Origin: Verticillium longisporum
Taxonomy: Eukaryota > Ascomycota > Sordariomycetes > Glomerellales > Plectosphaerellaceae
Direction of reading: 5' to 3'
Assembly (NCBI GenBank): GCA_019188255.1
Contig: JAETXT010000004.1
Span: 4,278,001 to 4,342,000, forward strand
Length of the DNA stretch: 64,000 bases
In this document: piece by piece, positions 27,530 through 38,985 of the stretch
How positions within the stretch are numbered: the stretch's first letter is position 1
Layout: the number at the start of each line of letters is the position of its first letter
Made by a program: the position numbers and the translations under genes
The notes under the pieces: model-generated
Told to the model about the DNA's origin: nothing
What the model saw: the letters and a program-made list of their open reading frames with translations, nothing else
Databases searched by the model: none

Positions 27530-29447
27530 TCACTCATCATCATCATCGACAGCCTTGCCCTTCTTCTCCTCCATGCCAATGGTACCATACCAGGCAATGG
27601 AAGCCAGACCGATGAACGCCGACACGCAGCTCGCGATGAGCGCAATATATCCCTTGGCCGTGAAGCCCTCTGGCAGCCTTGGCAAAGGCTTATTCTCGCC
27701 GCGCAGATCAAACACGTCCCGCGTGTTACCAGCGGCATTACCAGCCGTGGGGACGCCCCCCCTGCGGCACGCTTCGAGGTGGTCGGCCGGGATCTCCTGG
27801 GCCTGCAGGGCCAGCGGGGCCTCGACAAGCACAGGGCAAGCCCTGACGGCCATGGCGCAACCATGTGCTGTCAAGGTCCCAATCGCCGGGGTTGTCGGCG
27901 CGGAAGCGGATGACAAAGTTGCCGTTGGGCTCGGCGTAGACCGTGTCCCTGCGCATGGGGACCTTGGGCGGGACGTGGGATTCGTCGTCGATGTAGACGC
28001 CGGCATCGGGGCCCGAGCGGTGGACGACCTGGAAGTTGTGGCCGTGCAGGTGGAAGGGGTGCTTTCCGTCGTCGCCGTTGTTGAGCACGAGCTCGACGAC
28101 GTCGTGGTGGCGGAGCACATGGGAGATGGTGTGGGTGCCGTAGACCCGGGCGTCCGTGGCGTTGGCGCCGCCGACAGTGAGGGCCGAGTAGAGCGAGGGG
28201 ACCTTGGGGGCGACGTAGGTGAGGTCGTTGAAGAAGGCGCTGATTTAAGTTAGTCTGGGTCCGTAGGCTTCTGGGGAAGAACGGCTCCAAGAGAAGAGTA
28301 GTGTTGGATGAATGCTTACTAGTTGGCGCCGTCACGGAGGTTGTCCATCTTGACATCAAAGCTGATGGAGACATCGGGGTTTTCAAGGAGCGGCTCACGG
28401 TCAACAGGGACCAGACTAAAGTCGTCGAAGAAGTCAAGCTCATCCACAGGCGTGGGCTTGGGCAGAGCCTTCTTGTCATCGTAGACCAGCCAGCCGGTGA
28501 CATTAGAGTTTTGGTCCTCAGGGATGATATCGAACAGCTCCTCGTCCATGGCGCTAACAATGGCAAAGTTCTCCTTGGCATCCGCCTTGGTCGTCAGGAG
28601 GACACTATAGCGCTGGGCCGGCGTGATGTACAGCCTCTCGGCAACGGCCTCGTCGGTCCAGACGCCGTCGACCTCGACGATGCGCATCTCGTGGCCCTCG
28701 ATCCAGAAGTAGTGCGCAGCAAAGGCGCCAATGTTGACGAGACGCAGCAGATAGGTCGTCGACGGCTTGACGGCGACGTGCAGGTTTTGCGTGTCGTTCA
28801 ACAGAGCAGCCTGGGGAACGGGCTCGGCGCCGGTGGGGTTCTCGACGCTGATGAGCTCGTGAATGAGAGAGCGGACGGGCCGGTGGTACCAGTCGGACAA
28901 GGAGATGACGAGCTCCTCGTCGTACTTGCCCTCGTGGGGGCCATTGGGGTCATGGATGACGACAGGGCCGCGAAGGCCTTCGGGGTACTGGCCATCGTTG
29001 TGGGCGTGGTACCAGTAGGTGCCAGGTTGGTCAAACTAAGGCGGGTCAGCACGATGCACCCATACTTGCTGGAAAAGAAGAAAAGGGGGCAATACATACC
29101 TTGATGTCATAGGTGAAGGAGGATCCGGTGGGAATGGCACACTGGGTCACGCCGACGGCACCGTCCATGTAGTTGGTGCCATTCTGGAAGAAGCCATGAA
29201 AGTGCAGACTCGTGCTCGCGTTGCCAAGCTCATTGTGGACGTTGAGCAGCAGTCTGTCACCAACGTTGGCCGTGATGACAGGCAGAGGCCACTGTCCGTT
29301 GACGCCGATGGTGGGACGGTTGAAGGCGCCGTCGGGGTTTGCCGTGACCCATCCAACGGTAAAGTCCTTCTCGATGAGGGCCGACTGGGCGAGGCCTGCG
29401 AGAGACAAGGCGAGGGCTGTAAGGCCCGAGCGGCAGAAGATGCCCAT
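27530..29447 (-). pseudogene. Fet3-type multicopper ferroxidase with a disrupted copper site
   Basis: Membrane-anchored multicopper oxidase that oxidises Fe(II) for uptake by the Ftr1 permease. Exons (minus strand): 29,447-29,100, 29,035-28,320 and 28,239-27,530 (introns 64 and 80 bp). A signal peptide starts MGIFCRSGLTALALSLAG. Copper motifs LHFHGFF, TYWYHAHND and [10 protein letters not shown] are intact. The C-terminus has a transmembrane helix ([20 protein letters not shown]) and an acidic tail, as in Fet3. The break is that the fourth motif (HCHIEWH type) is missing in every frame. Between NPGDW (27,879-27,881) and VEAPLALQ (from 27,826) there are 52 bases of unrelated sequence and the frame changes; the summed exons are 1,774 bp, not divisible by three. 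The copper centre should be non-functional if this is real; an assembly error is the alternative. It is divergent from FTR1 with shared GATA sites. Confidence 0.85.
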
Positions 29448-29752
29448 GGTGAGGATGTGCCGATGTGGTGTTGAGGAGTAGAGGGCAGAGACGGCGGACG
29501 GCGGGGGCTAATCAAGACGGGCCACAAGTCAGGCCATGCACAGGGTGAAGGTCGTTGCACAGCCGTCTACTGCATGCCTGCGAGCTGTGAGATGGGAGGC
29601 GCAGCGGAGTCGGCGCTGGGCGAAGTGAGTCGATCGGAATCCGAAGTCTTGTCGCATGGCATCGCATCATGTGCAGAATTTGAGCGGCGCCATGTGCGTG
29701 GCGACTGTCCAATGGAAGGCGCTGACGAGGCTGAGGTGGAGATTCTTGAACG

Positions 29753-29761
29753 TTATCAGAT
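29753..29761 (-). promoter_or_regulatory. ATCTGATAA iron-regulatory GATA site 1
   Basis: TTATCAGAT on the + strand is ATCTGATAA on the minus strand, an exact match to the ATCWGATAA consensus for SreA/Sre1-type iron regulators. It lies 306 bp upstream of the ferroxidase start. Confidence 0.75.
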
Positions 29762-30055
29762 GCAGGTGATGCATCAAGGCCTGATATACCATTAAGCGGT
29801 CTTTCCTCTCCGTCATCGAGGCAACACTGAGAAGATTGAGCAAGGGAAGAGAGCGAAGATTTTTGAATAGAGAAAAAGAGAATGAGGTCTCTCAATTCGG
29901 AAAAGATCCTGAGATGTCCAAGTCATATTCCACGCAATCGACTTCCACTTGTTGAAAGCTGCCTACAGGAGGTGAGTAGATGTCCTCAACCCTCTTAGGT
30001 GAATACATTCCGCTACGCATGCAGATGCAGGTACGCGGTGCCCCACCTGTCTTTC

Positions 30056-30064
30056 TTATCAGAT
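30056..30064 (-). promoter_or_regulatory. ATCTGATAA iron-regulatory GATA site 2
   Basis: Second exact ATCTGATAA in the same intergenic region, 220 bp upstream of the permease start. Two perfect 9-mers within about 300 bp are unlikely by chance. Confidence 0.75.
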
Positions 30065-30283
30065 CCGATGCGATCCGAACTCGGCTGCCGAGCAGAAACT
30101 GCACACCAGTCAGTCACGCCACCCACCAGAACCACGAGCAACCACCAGTGACAAGGGCGAGGACAAGCTCGAGACAAGAGACTCACGGACAAGGACGTTG
30201 CTGCTCACCTTGTAGCACCGACTGCGTCCCCTCCAGCTCTCACCGTCGCCGTCCATCGCAGCTTGCTGCCAACCCAACTGACC

Positions 30284-31498
30284 ATGGAGGACCTCTTCTC
30301 TCTTCCCAGTGCGTTGCCCCTCCTGCTGGTGACATCTCCACATGCAGCCAAGCTCATTCATCGCTAGTCTTCTTCATCACCTTTCGCGAGTCGCTCGAAA
30401 CGGCCATCATCGTCTCTGTTCTTCTCGCCTTTATCAAGCGCACCCTCGATCCCCAACGCGATGCCGTCCTCTACTCGACCATGGTGCGCCAGGTCTGGCT
30501 CGGTACCGCCGTCGGCGTCCTCGTCTGCATCCTCCTCGGTGCTGTTCTCATCGGTGGCGTCTATGGCCTAGTCGCCGACGAGATGGGCGGCGCCGAGGAC
30601 ATCTGGGAGGGCCTGTTCTCCCTCGGCGCCTCCCTCGTCATCACCCTCATGGGCGCCGTCCTGCTGCGCGTCACCAAGCTGCAGGACAAGTGGCACGCGA
30701 AGCTGAGCAAGGCCCTCAGCAGCACGAACGAGGACAACGGGCGCCACGGCACCTTCATGGACCGCTTCCGCTTCCTCTCCGAAAAGTACGCCCTCTTCAT
30801 CCTGCCCTTCATCACCGTCCTGCGCGAGGGCTTCGAGGGCGTCCTCTTCATCGCCGGCGTCGGCATCGGCCTGCCCGTCACCTCCATCCCCCTGTCTGTC
30901 CTCTCGGGCCTGCTCGTCGGCGCCGTCGTCGGCCTCATCATCTACAAGGGCTCCAACGTGGCGCCCATTCAGTACTTCCTCGTCTTCTCGACGTGCTTCC
31001 TCTACCTCGTCGCCGCCGGCCTCTTATCCAAGGGCGTCTGGCACCTCGAGGCCCACCAGTGGAACCTCATTGTCGGCGGTGACGCTGCCGAGCTGGGTTC
31101 GGGGCCGGGTTCGTACGACATTCGCCGCAGCGTCTGGCACGTCAACGTGAGTTCTTCTTTCCCGTCTGCAGCCTCTCCGTCTTCCCGTCTCCAGCCTCTT
31201 CGTCTGCCCATCTCCCTCGTATGGAGGCCAGCAACTAATGGCGTAGTGCTGCAACCCCGACCTCGACGGCGGCGGCGTCTGGGGCATCTTCAACGCCGTC
31301 CTCGGCTGGCAAAACTCGGCCACCGTCGGCTCCATCGTCTCGTACAACCTCTACTGGATCGCCGTCGCCCTGGGCTTCGCCGCCATGGCCTGCCGCGAAC
31401 AGGGGCGCTGGCCCTTCCACAAGGCCGCCGCCGGCAAGCGCGGCGCTGCGCCGGCCGAGGCGGATCGGGAGCCGCTTCTTGCGGGTGGTGCGAGGTAG
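30284..31498 (+). CDS. Ftr1-type high-affinity iron permease
   Basis: Plasma-membrane permease that takes Fe(III) produced by the Fet3 oxidase. Exons: 30,284-30,308, 30,368-31,146 and 31,247-31,498 (introns 59 and 100 bp, GT-AG), 351 residues. The first exon codes only MEDLFSLP; splicing makes LPIFFITFRESLETAII, the family N-terminus. Both REXXE iron-binding motifs are present: RESLE (15-19) and REGFE (161-165). Seven hydrophobic segments are expected and most can be seen (about 20-32, 51-77, 91-109, 150-160, 167-195, 200-225, and one in exon 3). A longer upstream ORF in the exon 2 frame is not used, because the short first exon restores the conserved N-terminus. It is paired divergently with the ferroxidase and overlaps nothing. 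The permease looks intact although the partner does not. Confidence 0.94.
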
Positions 31499-31971
31499 GT
31501 TCTTTTACCCTGCCACATCTTCTTTTATCAGAGAGAATCAGCGTCGTGAGACTAGTGCATGTGAGTAGATTCGCTGGTGATTTGGAGATGCTGCGCTGGG
31601 GACTGGGGCGTAAGGCGAAGAGGCCGTGAGCTCTTCGTCTGGTATGATGGAGAGAGAAATCCAGTTGTCACCCGCCTTGGAGTCGGGCATTGTTTCGGGT
31701 AGATGAGGAGCGGCCATGAGTTCGGTTGCGCAGTCCTTCCGAAAGACAGGAAGGACATGTCGGCGAGGTGAGAGAATGAACATGCTGGCACGGTGAGAGG
31801 AAGAAAGAACACATGGGATCCATTGGCCACAGGCCCGGTATGATCTCGAGAGGGCGCCAGCTAGAAGGCTGCTAGGTCCGCATACATATGAGCATTGGAC
31901 AGCATGCCTGTCACATAAACACCTGAACATGAAACCTCAGCCACGCAGAAACCTGCTCAAAACGGCTCATG

Positions 31972-32814
31972 TCAACCCTTTACAGTCGTCACCCCCGCAA
32001 TCCCCCTCATGACGAGCCACCCCGCCAGCAGCCCGTGAAACCACTTCCCCACCGCCGTCTCCAGCATCGTCGCCTTCTCGCCCTCCCGCCTCCAAAGCCA
32101 CGTCTCGTTCACAAACACGACTTGCCGCGCGGCCTTGGCTTCGGCTTCGGCCTCGGTCTCGGCCCCACCCCGCACCTCGGCGACGATGATGCCCCGTACC
32201 TCCGGCCCCGTCCAAGAAGGTGGCGCCTCAATCACGAGCTCGACGCGCTCCGAGCCGGGCGCGTGGCCGGGCCCTCGGTACTTGACCTTGTACACGCCGT
32301 TGACGAGATCGCCCTCGTCGAACGCCAGGTTCTGGATCCACGCCGCGTCAAAGCTCCGCCGGATCGCCGGCTCGGGAATCGACGCCCGAATGGCAAACGC
32401 CTGCGGCGTCCAGCTGAACGCCGACTGCACCGTTCTCGCGTAGGCGCGCAGCAGCGGCGACGCCTCTCTCTTGCCTGCTGACGATTTGGCGTCCAGCGAC
32501 TTGGGCTGCTGCTGCTGCTGCTGGTGTTGCGACACGCGCCGAGCGGGGACGGGATTCGACACGGCGCGCTCGTAGGCGAGAACCCATGTTGAGGGGTCGG
32601 ATGCGACGTCCTGCGGCAGGCTGAGGGGCAGTGGTGGCGTCTCCGCTGCTGCTGCTGCTGACGATGATGATGCTGCTGCTGACGGGCGGTGAGCGCGGCG
32701 TCCACTCGACAGAGTCGTCGCACGTGCGATCCTGCGCTCGAGGAGGTAGAGGTAGACTGCGCCCAGGGTGATGGGGAGCAGGCCCCATGTTGCAATGTGT
32801 GATGCGCTCGGCAT
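31972..32814 (-). CDS. Hypothetical protein with N-terminal membrane segment
   Basis: A single-exon 280-residue protein. Residues about 9-25 (WGLLPITLGAVYLYLLE) form one hydrophobic helix, which could be an anchor to a mitochondrial or other membrane. Residues 50-65 are Ala/Ser-rich. A glutamine run (HQQQQQQ, near 100) is coded by six pure CAG codons (CTG on the + strand, 32,506-32,523). The C-terminal half looks folded (SAFSWTPQAFAIRASIPEP, later FVNETWLWRREGEKATMLE) and ends with a second weakly hydrophobic segment (KWFHGLLAGWLVMRG). Coding quality is good (few stops, GC-rich third positions). I do not recognise the family. It is convergent with the permease, 473 bp away. Confidence 0.75.
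   Translation of the reverse strand: MPSASHIATWGLLPITLGAVYLYLLERRIARATTLSSGRRAHRPSAAASSSSAAAAAETPPLPLSLPQDVASDPSTWVLAYERAVSNPVPARRVSQHQQQQQQPKSLDAKSSAGKREASPLLRAYARTVQSAFSWTPQAFAIRASIPEPAIRRSFDAAWIQNLAFDEGDLVNGVYKVKYRGPGHAPGSERVELVIEAPPSWTGPEVRGIIVAEVRGGAETEAEAEAKAARQVVFVNETWLWRREGEKATMLETAVGKWFHGLLAGWLVMRGIAGVTTVKG
32506..32523. repeat. CAG/CTG trinucleotide run (6 units)
   Basis: Six pure CTG triplets on the + strand encode a glutamine tract in the hypothetical protein. A second, interrupted CTG block at about 32,645-32,679 codes for its Ala/Ser stretch. Confidence 0.9.
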
Positions 32815-34378
32815 CCTTCTCGTCGACTTTGTTTTCCCGTTTGCTTTGATTATTTACGAAACTCGTCTTCTGCGCGAGGCCGTCGTTCGATAGTCCTTTG
32901 GAGAGTTTCGGAGACAAAAGGAACATTGGGCGCGTGAGATTGTCCCAACCTTATTAAAGCTGACCACGCCGTATCTCGCATTCGCGTTCAGCTTGGGGGC
33001 CGCCGCCGGTTGCTGACCTTGCCCCAAAACGGCCCTGCTGATCGCCCGGAATCAGCGTGCCGTCATGTGGCTCGGGAACCTTAATCACCTGAGCCCTTGT
33101 CGAGATGCCTCAGCCCCTGATCCGGTCGCTCGACTTCTTTAGATGGTGCGTCGATAAGCGGAATTGATAAATCGGCTACGAGTACCATGGTGATGATTTC
33201 TGGAGGATCTGGCCCTCCGGATCTTTGCTGATGTCGCGATGGTTTGGTGACCCCCACATGTCGTTAGTCGTATACTGTAGTGTTCCGTCTGGAATCGACT
33301 GTGATGTTGCATCCTGCACTGATCGTGCGCTCTGAGGCGCGATGCGCTAACCATGAGTCCTGACACATGGGGGGTTGATGCACGTCCCAACAGCCAACCT
33401 AGCGGGCGATTTTTAGGACAGTCGTCAGTGCGACCGTTTGCGCGAAACTTTTGCTCAAACGAAGGCCCTGCTCGTGAGGAAATTACCGCCCTCGTTTCGC
33501 GGAACAATGGTGATGCTTTCAGACGTTGAGCCCCCACAGCGTATCGTGTTGGCCAGCTGGAACACCGCGGCGTAACGAGATGCTCCCGTACCTCCAACGG
33601 ATCCAAATCATCTAGTCCCATCTAAGTCATGGTGATGGTCAACATGATTTGGCACACACGCAGAGTGACAACTCGAAAAGGTCTGCCCGCCAAAGACGAA
33701 CGAAGGGTCATCTCAGCTGCCTGATTGGCTCGAAATCATTTGGTCACAAAGTTTAAGGCTCATTGAGCACATCAATAGAGGCGGCAGTCGTTGGACGAAG
33801 AGACGCATGCGCCTGCTTCGGTACGGCAATGGCATGAGTTTCGTTGCATTCACGAAAGCTCGGGCGTTGAATAAATTTCGTCATCTTGTGTGTGTGTCGT
33901 CTGTAGGTCCGCCTCTGTTGCTGGAATAATCTAGGAACACCTGATAGCTCAAGTTCTGTAATCAGTTGCATACAAGAAGTCTTACCGAGTGAGGGATCGC
34001 AAGATGGGTGTTCAAACGTGTCACCTCGGAAGCATGTAAAGAAACCAAACCACGTATGTGCATGCAGGCCAGTATCTGGCGCACGTCGACCAGCAAACGC
34101 GTGGCTGTGGTCTGGCTAAGCGACCACCGCTAACATTTTGATGTGCTCGTTCTTTCTTCTAAATACCTATACAATGGTATTGAGCACGCTTGGATTTACT
34201 CCAGGCTGTTTACAGCCAGCAAAACTTGTCAACGCCATAAATGTGACCTGGGATGCGCCGGTCCCGATATCCAAACCTCCAATATCCAACCAACGCCAAA
34301 TACCTGAAGGCTTACCGATAAAACGCCATGGTCGCAATCCTGCAGGAAGGATTCGACGCCATGCAGATAGCAAAACGG
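32815..34378. other. Intergenic, nothing recognised
   Basis: About 1.5 kb of balanced composition with short unsupported ORFs. I see no domain, tRNA or repeat. Confidence 0.5.
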
Positions 34379-35001
34379 TCACAGGGAAGCCGGCAAGGGC
34401 TGGGCAAAGTTGAAGCCAACAATGCCCTCGGCAACGGCATTCTGCCAGGCGTCATCGGCCCCGGACATGACGGAGATTCGGCGGCCTATAATACCATCAT
34501 CGCCGACCTGCAGTGAGATGGGCTGGTTCAAAACAAACTCGAGAGCATCGCCCCCCTGCACAACGGCCCCGTTGGCAAAGTTGAACTCGTGGAACAGCCC
34601 GCAGTCTTCTCTTCGTCTCGTCATGTCGCCTGACTTGCTGTTGATGGTCAGATCGAAACCTAGGAAGGGAGCCATGAACGACGCACTGGATGATGAACTT
34701 GAGCCCTCCCAATGCAGACGATGTATGACCCTCGCCCCAGGTCCAACGGGCATGCGTCGCTGTAGAGCTGCATGGGTCGCCCGGTGTGTGGAAAGCAAGG
34801 TCGCCTCGCATTTTCTGGCCCTCAGTCTTGACAAGACCGTTGGTCGGATTGAGTACGGCCAGAGCGCCACCTCGGGGCCTGTTGGAAGTATCGGGGCCAC
34901 ACATGGTTCGTGAGGGTGTGCTTCGGTACGATGTTTCGGTGAGCGTCGGCCAATGCGGGAGATGCAATGCAAATGAGATTGGACAGAACAGTTAAAGACA
35001 T
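34379..35001 (-). CDS. Tentative spliced gene for a small secreted protein
   Basis: A minus-strand ATG at 35,001 starts a signal-peptide-like stretch (MSLTVLSNLICIASPALADA). A TATA element sits at 35,077-35,083. Downstream, two other frames look coding: one with KMRGDLAFHTPGDPC and WTWGEG, one with FDLTINSKSGDMTRR through to FNFAQPLPASL and a stop at 34,379-34,381. A 70-bp GT-AG intron (34,660-34,729) joins the last two cleanly at WTWGEG/FDLTI. The first junction is unresolved; a donor after HRNI and an acceptor before TEGQ (about 103 bp) would close the frame. No family is recognised. The model is built from frame and splice signals only, and it could be a degenerate gene. Confidence 0.4.
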
Positions 35002-35076
35002 AAATCTCCAGGGCCATGGAGATGACAGCCCTTTTGAATGGAGACTGGTTTGCCATATCAACAGCGTGGGAGCTCG

Positions 35077-35083
35077 ATATAAG
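35077..35083 (-). promoter_or_regulatory. TATA element upstream of the tentative secreted gene
   Basis: TTATATC on the minus strand, about 76 bp before the ATG at 35,001. It supports, but does not prove, a minus-strand gene here. Confidence 0.35.
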
Positions 35084-35828
35084 ACGACCCTGATGGCTCG
35101 TCCCCTGGCGAGACATGGAATACCAAGGTGGCCCAAGCTCCCAAGGGCCGACACACCGAAAACATGCGGAAACCGCGTCCCTGCCGATGAATGGGGGACA
35201 GTACCTGACATAAGACAGGTGCCAACGAATCATAACCCGGCATTGTTGAGAAGGTTAGAGCAAGTATCAACCACGCGCTCGATTCCTCGCCCGTCAATGC
35301 ACCTCAGTTTCAGCCGGATCATCGACCATCGCAGGCCTGATCTCGACGTCAAATGGCCATCATGGCAGATGCCATGAATGGCATCTGCAGCATCAGCTAG
35401 CTGTCATGAAAGAGTGCCGACCATTTTCATTACCCCGCCGTCGAGGATCGTCCCGTTAGCTCATGACGAGTGGTGGCCCTCAGGGTTCGCATCAGAGACT
35501 CGCGCTTTCCCAGTCGCGCAATGCAACGTGCTCCAACCCGCGGCAAGCACGTCAGCCGGCCCTCTCGGCACTGAATGAAGCAGGCGCCCTGGAGGAGGAC
35601 AGCTGCCTTGATTAAACTGCTCAAACCCCGCCGCCATGGCCAACCTCATGGCTGCTTGACAGAAACCCCCTCCTTCTTGTCTTCTTCCCTCTACCAACAC
35701 TTCTCCTTGTCCTGCTGTCTCTCCCCGACAGAGGTTTGAGCCCTGAAGGAAACCATACCGCCCCAACCGTTTCTGCTCCCTTGTAGTGTCGACACGACGC
35801 GCGATCCAGCCACAATCCACCATCCACC

Positions 35829-36610
35829 ATGGCATACTCGCTTCCCCCTCTGCCGTACGCCTATAATGTATGTCAAACCCCTCCCCTGGCGTGGTTGCCT
35901 GCCTGCCGGCCGCCTCATGCGACGCTTGACGGAGCCAACAGCTATCACTGTCGGCTGCCTCGTACTGACTGTCTACAGGCGCTCGAGCCACACATCTCGG
36001 CCCAGATCATGGAGCTGCATCACAGCAAGCACCACCAGACGTACGTCACCAACCTGAACAAGGCCCTTGAGACATACAACCAGAACCCCCTGTATGCCCG
36101 CGCCGGTGTCCTTGCTGCTCTCAACTTCCATGGCGGTGGCCACATCAACCACTCTCTTTTCTGGGAGAACCTGTCACCTGCGTCGAGTCCTGACGCTAGC
36201 ACCGACGCGGCCCCGCAGCTGATCGCCGAGATCTCCAAAGTCTGGGGCGGACTCGACCAGTTCAAGTCGGCTTTCAACGCTGCTCTTCTCGGCATCACTG
36301 GCAGTGGCTGGGGCTGGCTCATCAAAGATGAGACGAACCGCCTGGCCATCGTCACCACGAAGGACCAGGACCCGGTCACCAAGGGTGTTCCCATCTTCGG
36401 CGTCGACATGTGGGAGCATGCATACTACCTGCAGGTACGTCACCTCGAGTTCTGTCCTATGCACCAGCGCCTGACTCGTCACCCTAGTATCTTAACGGCA
36501 AGGCTGCCTATGTCGAGAACATCTGGAATGTCATCAACTGGAAGACAGCTGAATCTCGCTTCTCGGGAGCCCGCGAGGACGCCTTCAAGGCTCTCAAGGC
36601 TGCCCTCTAG
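35829..36610 (+). CDS. Mn/Fe-family superoxide dismutase
   Basis: Converts superoxide to hydrogen peroxide and oxygen. Exons: 35,829-35,867, 35,979-36,434 and 36,488-36,610 (introns 111 and 53 bp, GT-AG), 205 residues. All four metal ligands are visible: His27 in MELHHSKHHQTYV, His71 in HINHSLFW, and Asp156 and His160 in GVDMWEHAYYLQY. The family signature DMWEHAYY and the GSGWGWL block are present. The protein starts MAYSLPPLPYAYN, directly at the SOD core with no mitochondrial presequence, so a cytosolic manganese enzyme is the likely reading. Mn versus Fe cannot be settled from motifs alone. The start is fixed by the short first exon, whose splice restores the LPYAYNALEPHIS motif. Neighbours give no operon-like hint. 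Confidence 0.95.
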
Positions 36611-38970
36611 ACCAATCAATTCACCATGAGCCCTTCTTGCTATACTCCAACATCGCACTCCCTATGTGACGATCGCAGCCTCCTCCCAGGCATATGGCGC
36701 GCTCATGTCTCGGCCTCGCCCAACCCCAACAGCTCGCTAGCCCTGCTCTACCATTCACTCAGCCGTCACAGAGTCTGAATCAGATATTTCGGCTCATCTT
36801 ACTACTCATGATGTGCCATTCTTGGTTCTGTAGAATTGCCAACAAAAAATGACTCGGGCGCCACCGGGGCTGGTGTAGCACCAGCACCACCCACGTCCTC
36901 TCCTCTTGAGGCATGTGCCACAACGGCGTCACATCGACAGTGGAAGCGTCGACGGCCGGCTGCTGCCCAGGGCTTCTCACAAACCTTAGGCTTCGCACAT
37001 CATGACCTCGCAGAGCACTGCTTCGTGTAACAACATGGGTGCGTGCTGGGCCCACCATCCTCTACGACTATGCCTCAAACTCACCCGATAGCGTTCGTGA
37101 CACACGAGTGCAGACTGTAGACGCCAGGACGCCGTGCGCCTCGTGCGGCGTGCCATTCACATGGCCGACATTGACCAACGGCAGCATGCTCCCGTCGTCC
37201 CTTTTGCGGACCTTCTCTTTGCCATTGCTAACCCTACTTCTGGTCACCACTCGATCCAAATTCAGGGGCGTCCAATGGCTTTTGCGTACAAACAAAAATA
37301 CCCGAACGGCGGCACCAGATCCCCGAAAGGCTCCACCGAATGACCTCGTGCGCAAACGACGAGGGCAGGCTGACGTGGGATCAATCAATCTTCAACTGAC
37401 CCGACCCCGACGACAAAAAGGCGAGCGCCACGGGGAGCAGGTCTCCGCCCCGTGTCTCTGACGACCCTTGACGAGTACACTGCAGGAGCATCGCGCATTC
37501 ATCGGCACGCTGTGTCAAGTGCCATATATGCACAGTAGCCTTTCACTGCCTGATGTACGCATGGCGCGACCCATCCACGATCTGCATACAACATAATTGC
37601 AAGGTTCTTTCCTCTCAACACCGCCAGTCTGGCTCAAGCTAATTATCACGACCCTGTGCTCCCTGACCGCTGCCTCCACGCTCTGATCCACATACCTTGT
37701 GACTCCAGAGCCGAGCTAGAGAAACAGAGTATGTCTGGGTTGCAGTGGGGCCACTCTTGAAAGCTGTGCACTGTTGGGCAGCCACGTTGGCTTCCCCTGC
37801 CAGGCTGTGTAGGTTGATGACCTCGTGGCTACGACTGCTCTGAACATCTGCTCAGCCGGCGGTCCGCAGATAGCCCGGGGAACGAGCAGACAATCGTCGG
37901 TTCCACGCAGGTCAGCTGCTGCAGGTACCCGAGGCTGTACCACATGAAACTGCGAAAGCCGGTCTTCGCCTGTTCGACAGACCCGGAGGCCACGGTATCT
38001 TGGGCAACAGCGAAGGAATGTGTCGATGCTGATGCAAGGGGCAGCTTCATCCTGTCTACAGCGAACGTTACCTCCAGTCGTATTGGGAACCAGGGTAAGA
38101 AGAGCCCCCTGAGCCTTCGGAGATTGGATTCAGTGGACATTGATTTGAAGTTGATTGTGCCTGCAGCCGAATACACTTGGCAATAAGAACCCGTAAGTAA
38201 GTCAAAACATCACCTGCATCTGCACTGCCTCTCGACTCTACCTTAGGCTACGGTGATGCATCATCGAGGCCTTCGGAAGGCCGTAGCCAGTGGCTGCAAC
38301 TGCTGCCAAATGGGGCATGACCAAGAATGGAAAGCAAGCGTTTGTACACGGGAACTATCAGCATATACATGCACACAATTCAACTTGGGAAGACCAGGCC
38401 ATCGGCGCCCTGCTTCATGACGAGCATATCGGCGTTAGAGGTTCACCACAGTATCCTATCATGCGAAGCTGCTACTGTACGGAGGAACTCAGCTCCTTTG
38501 GTCTGTCATTCTTAAGCGTCTATAGATTCTTACCTTCACCCCTTACGCCACAGGTATACGAAGAGGATAACTCGTCAATCTCAGCTACTCCATTCGAAAT
38601 GGTGGATCATAGTTCCAGTGTGTCAATGGCCGTGTTGGTGTCAGGGGCTGGCCGCCCCTGTTCACACCATTGAGAACCACGCTATCTCCAAACAGTTGAA
38701 AGCAAGACACTATGCACTAGCAGCCACCGCCTCTTTACCCTCAACCAAGTCGGTGGCGGGTAGCACGGGCACTTGCATGGGTGGTCCCGACAAGATTTGA
38801 AGCCGCTGCTCAAGGTGAATACGCGGCCGCAGCGAAAAGCTGTCTATTTTGGGAACCAGCATGGGCCATGGGAAGCCGCTGGTCAGACGGGTACAGCTGA
38901 TTGCATAGCATTCTGTTGTGCCTGTGAAAGACTAGAAATACGGGGTCTCGGAGAACAGAGTCAGGGTCAT
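36611..38970. other. Intergenic, no gene recognised
   Basis: About 2.4 kb of balanced composition. Unsupported ORFs occur on both strands (for example 37,039-37,461 + and 37,829-38,176 -). None shows a domain, and I could not build a spliced model. Confidence 0.5.
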
Positions 38971-38977
38971 TTTCTGG

Positions 38978-38985
38978 TATATAAA
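38978..38985 (+). promoter_or_regulatory. TATA box of the mucin-like gene
   Basis: TATATAAA lies about 150 bp before the start codon at 39,133, a usual spacing with a short 5' UTR. Confidence 0.6.

Larger units (their letters stand above)
29448..30283. promoter_or_regulatory. Shared divergent promoter of the FET3 and FTR1 genes
   Basis: The 836 bp between the two start codons contains two exact ATCTGATAA sites (minus strand at 29,753-29,761 and 30,056-30,064) and a CCAAT box near 29,709. In ascomycetes ATCWGATAA is bound by SreA-type GATA repressors of iron uptake, and CCAAT-bound HapX also acts on such genes. Coordinate iron-repressed expression is inferred. Confidence 0.75.

Noticed and set aside
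27827..27878. Hidden intron to explain the ferroxidase frame change
   Set aside because: The gap is already shorter than the expected coding length, so removing an intron cannot restore the motif; no usable GT-AG pair is present.
27183..28253. 356-codon + strand ORF
   Set aside because: Antisense of the ferroxidase third exon; low-complexity Val/Asp/Gly composition typical of a shadow frame.
28301..29104. 267-codon + strand ORF
   Set aside because: Antisense of ferroxidase exon 2; runs through its intron.
29980..30280. N-terminal extension of the Ftr1 frame
   Set aside because: The frame is open upstream, but a short first exon starting at 30,284 restores the conserved permease N-terminus, and the extension overlaps a regulatory GATA site.
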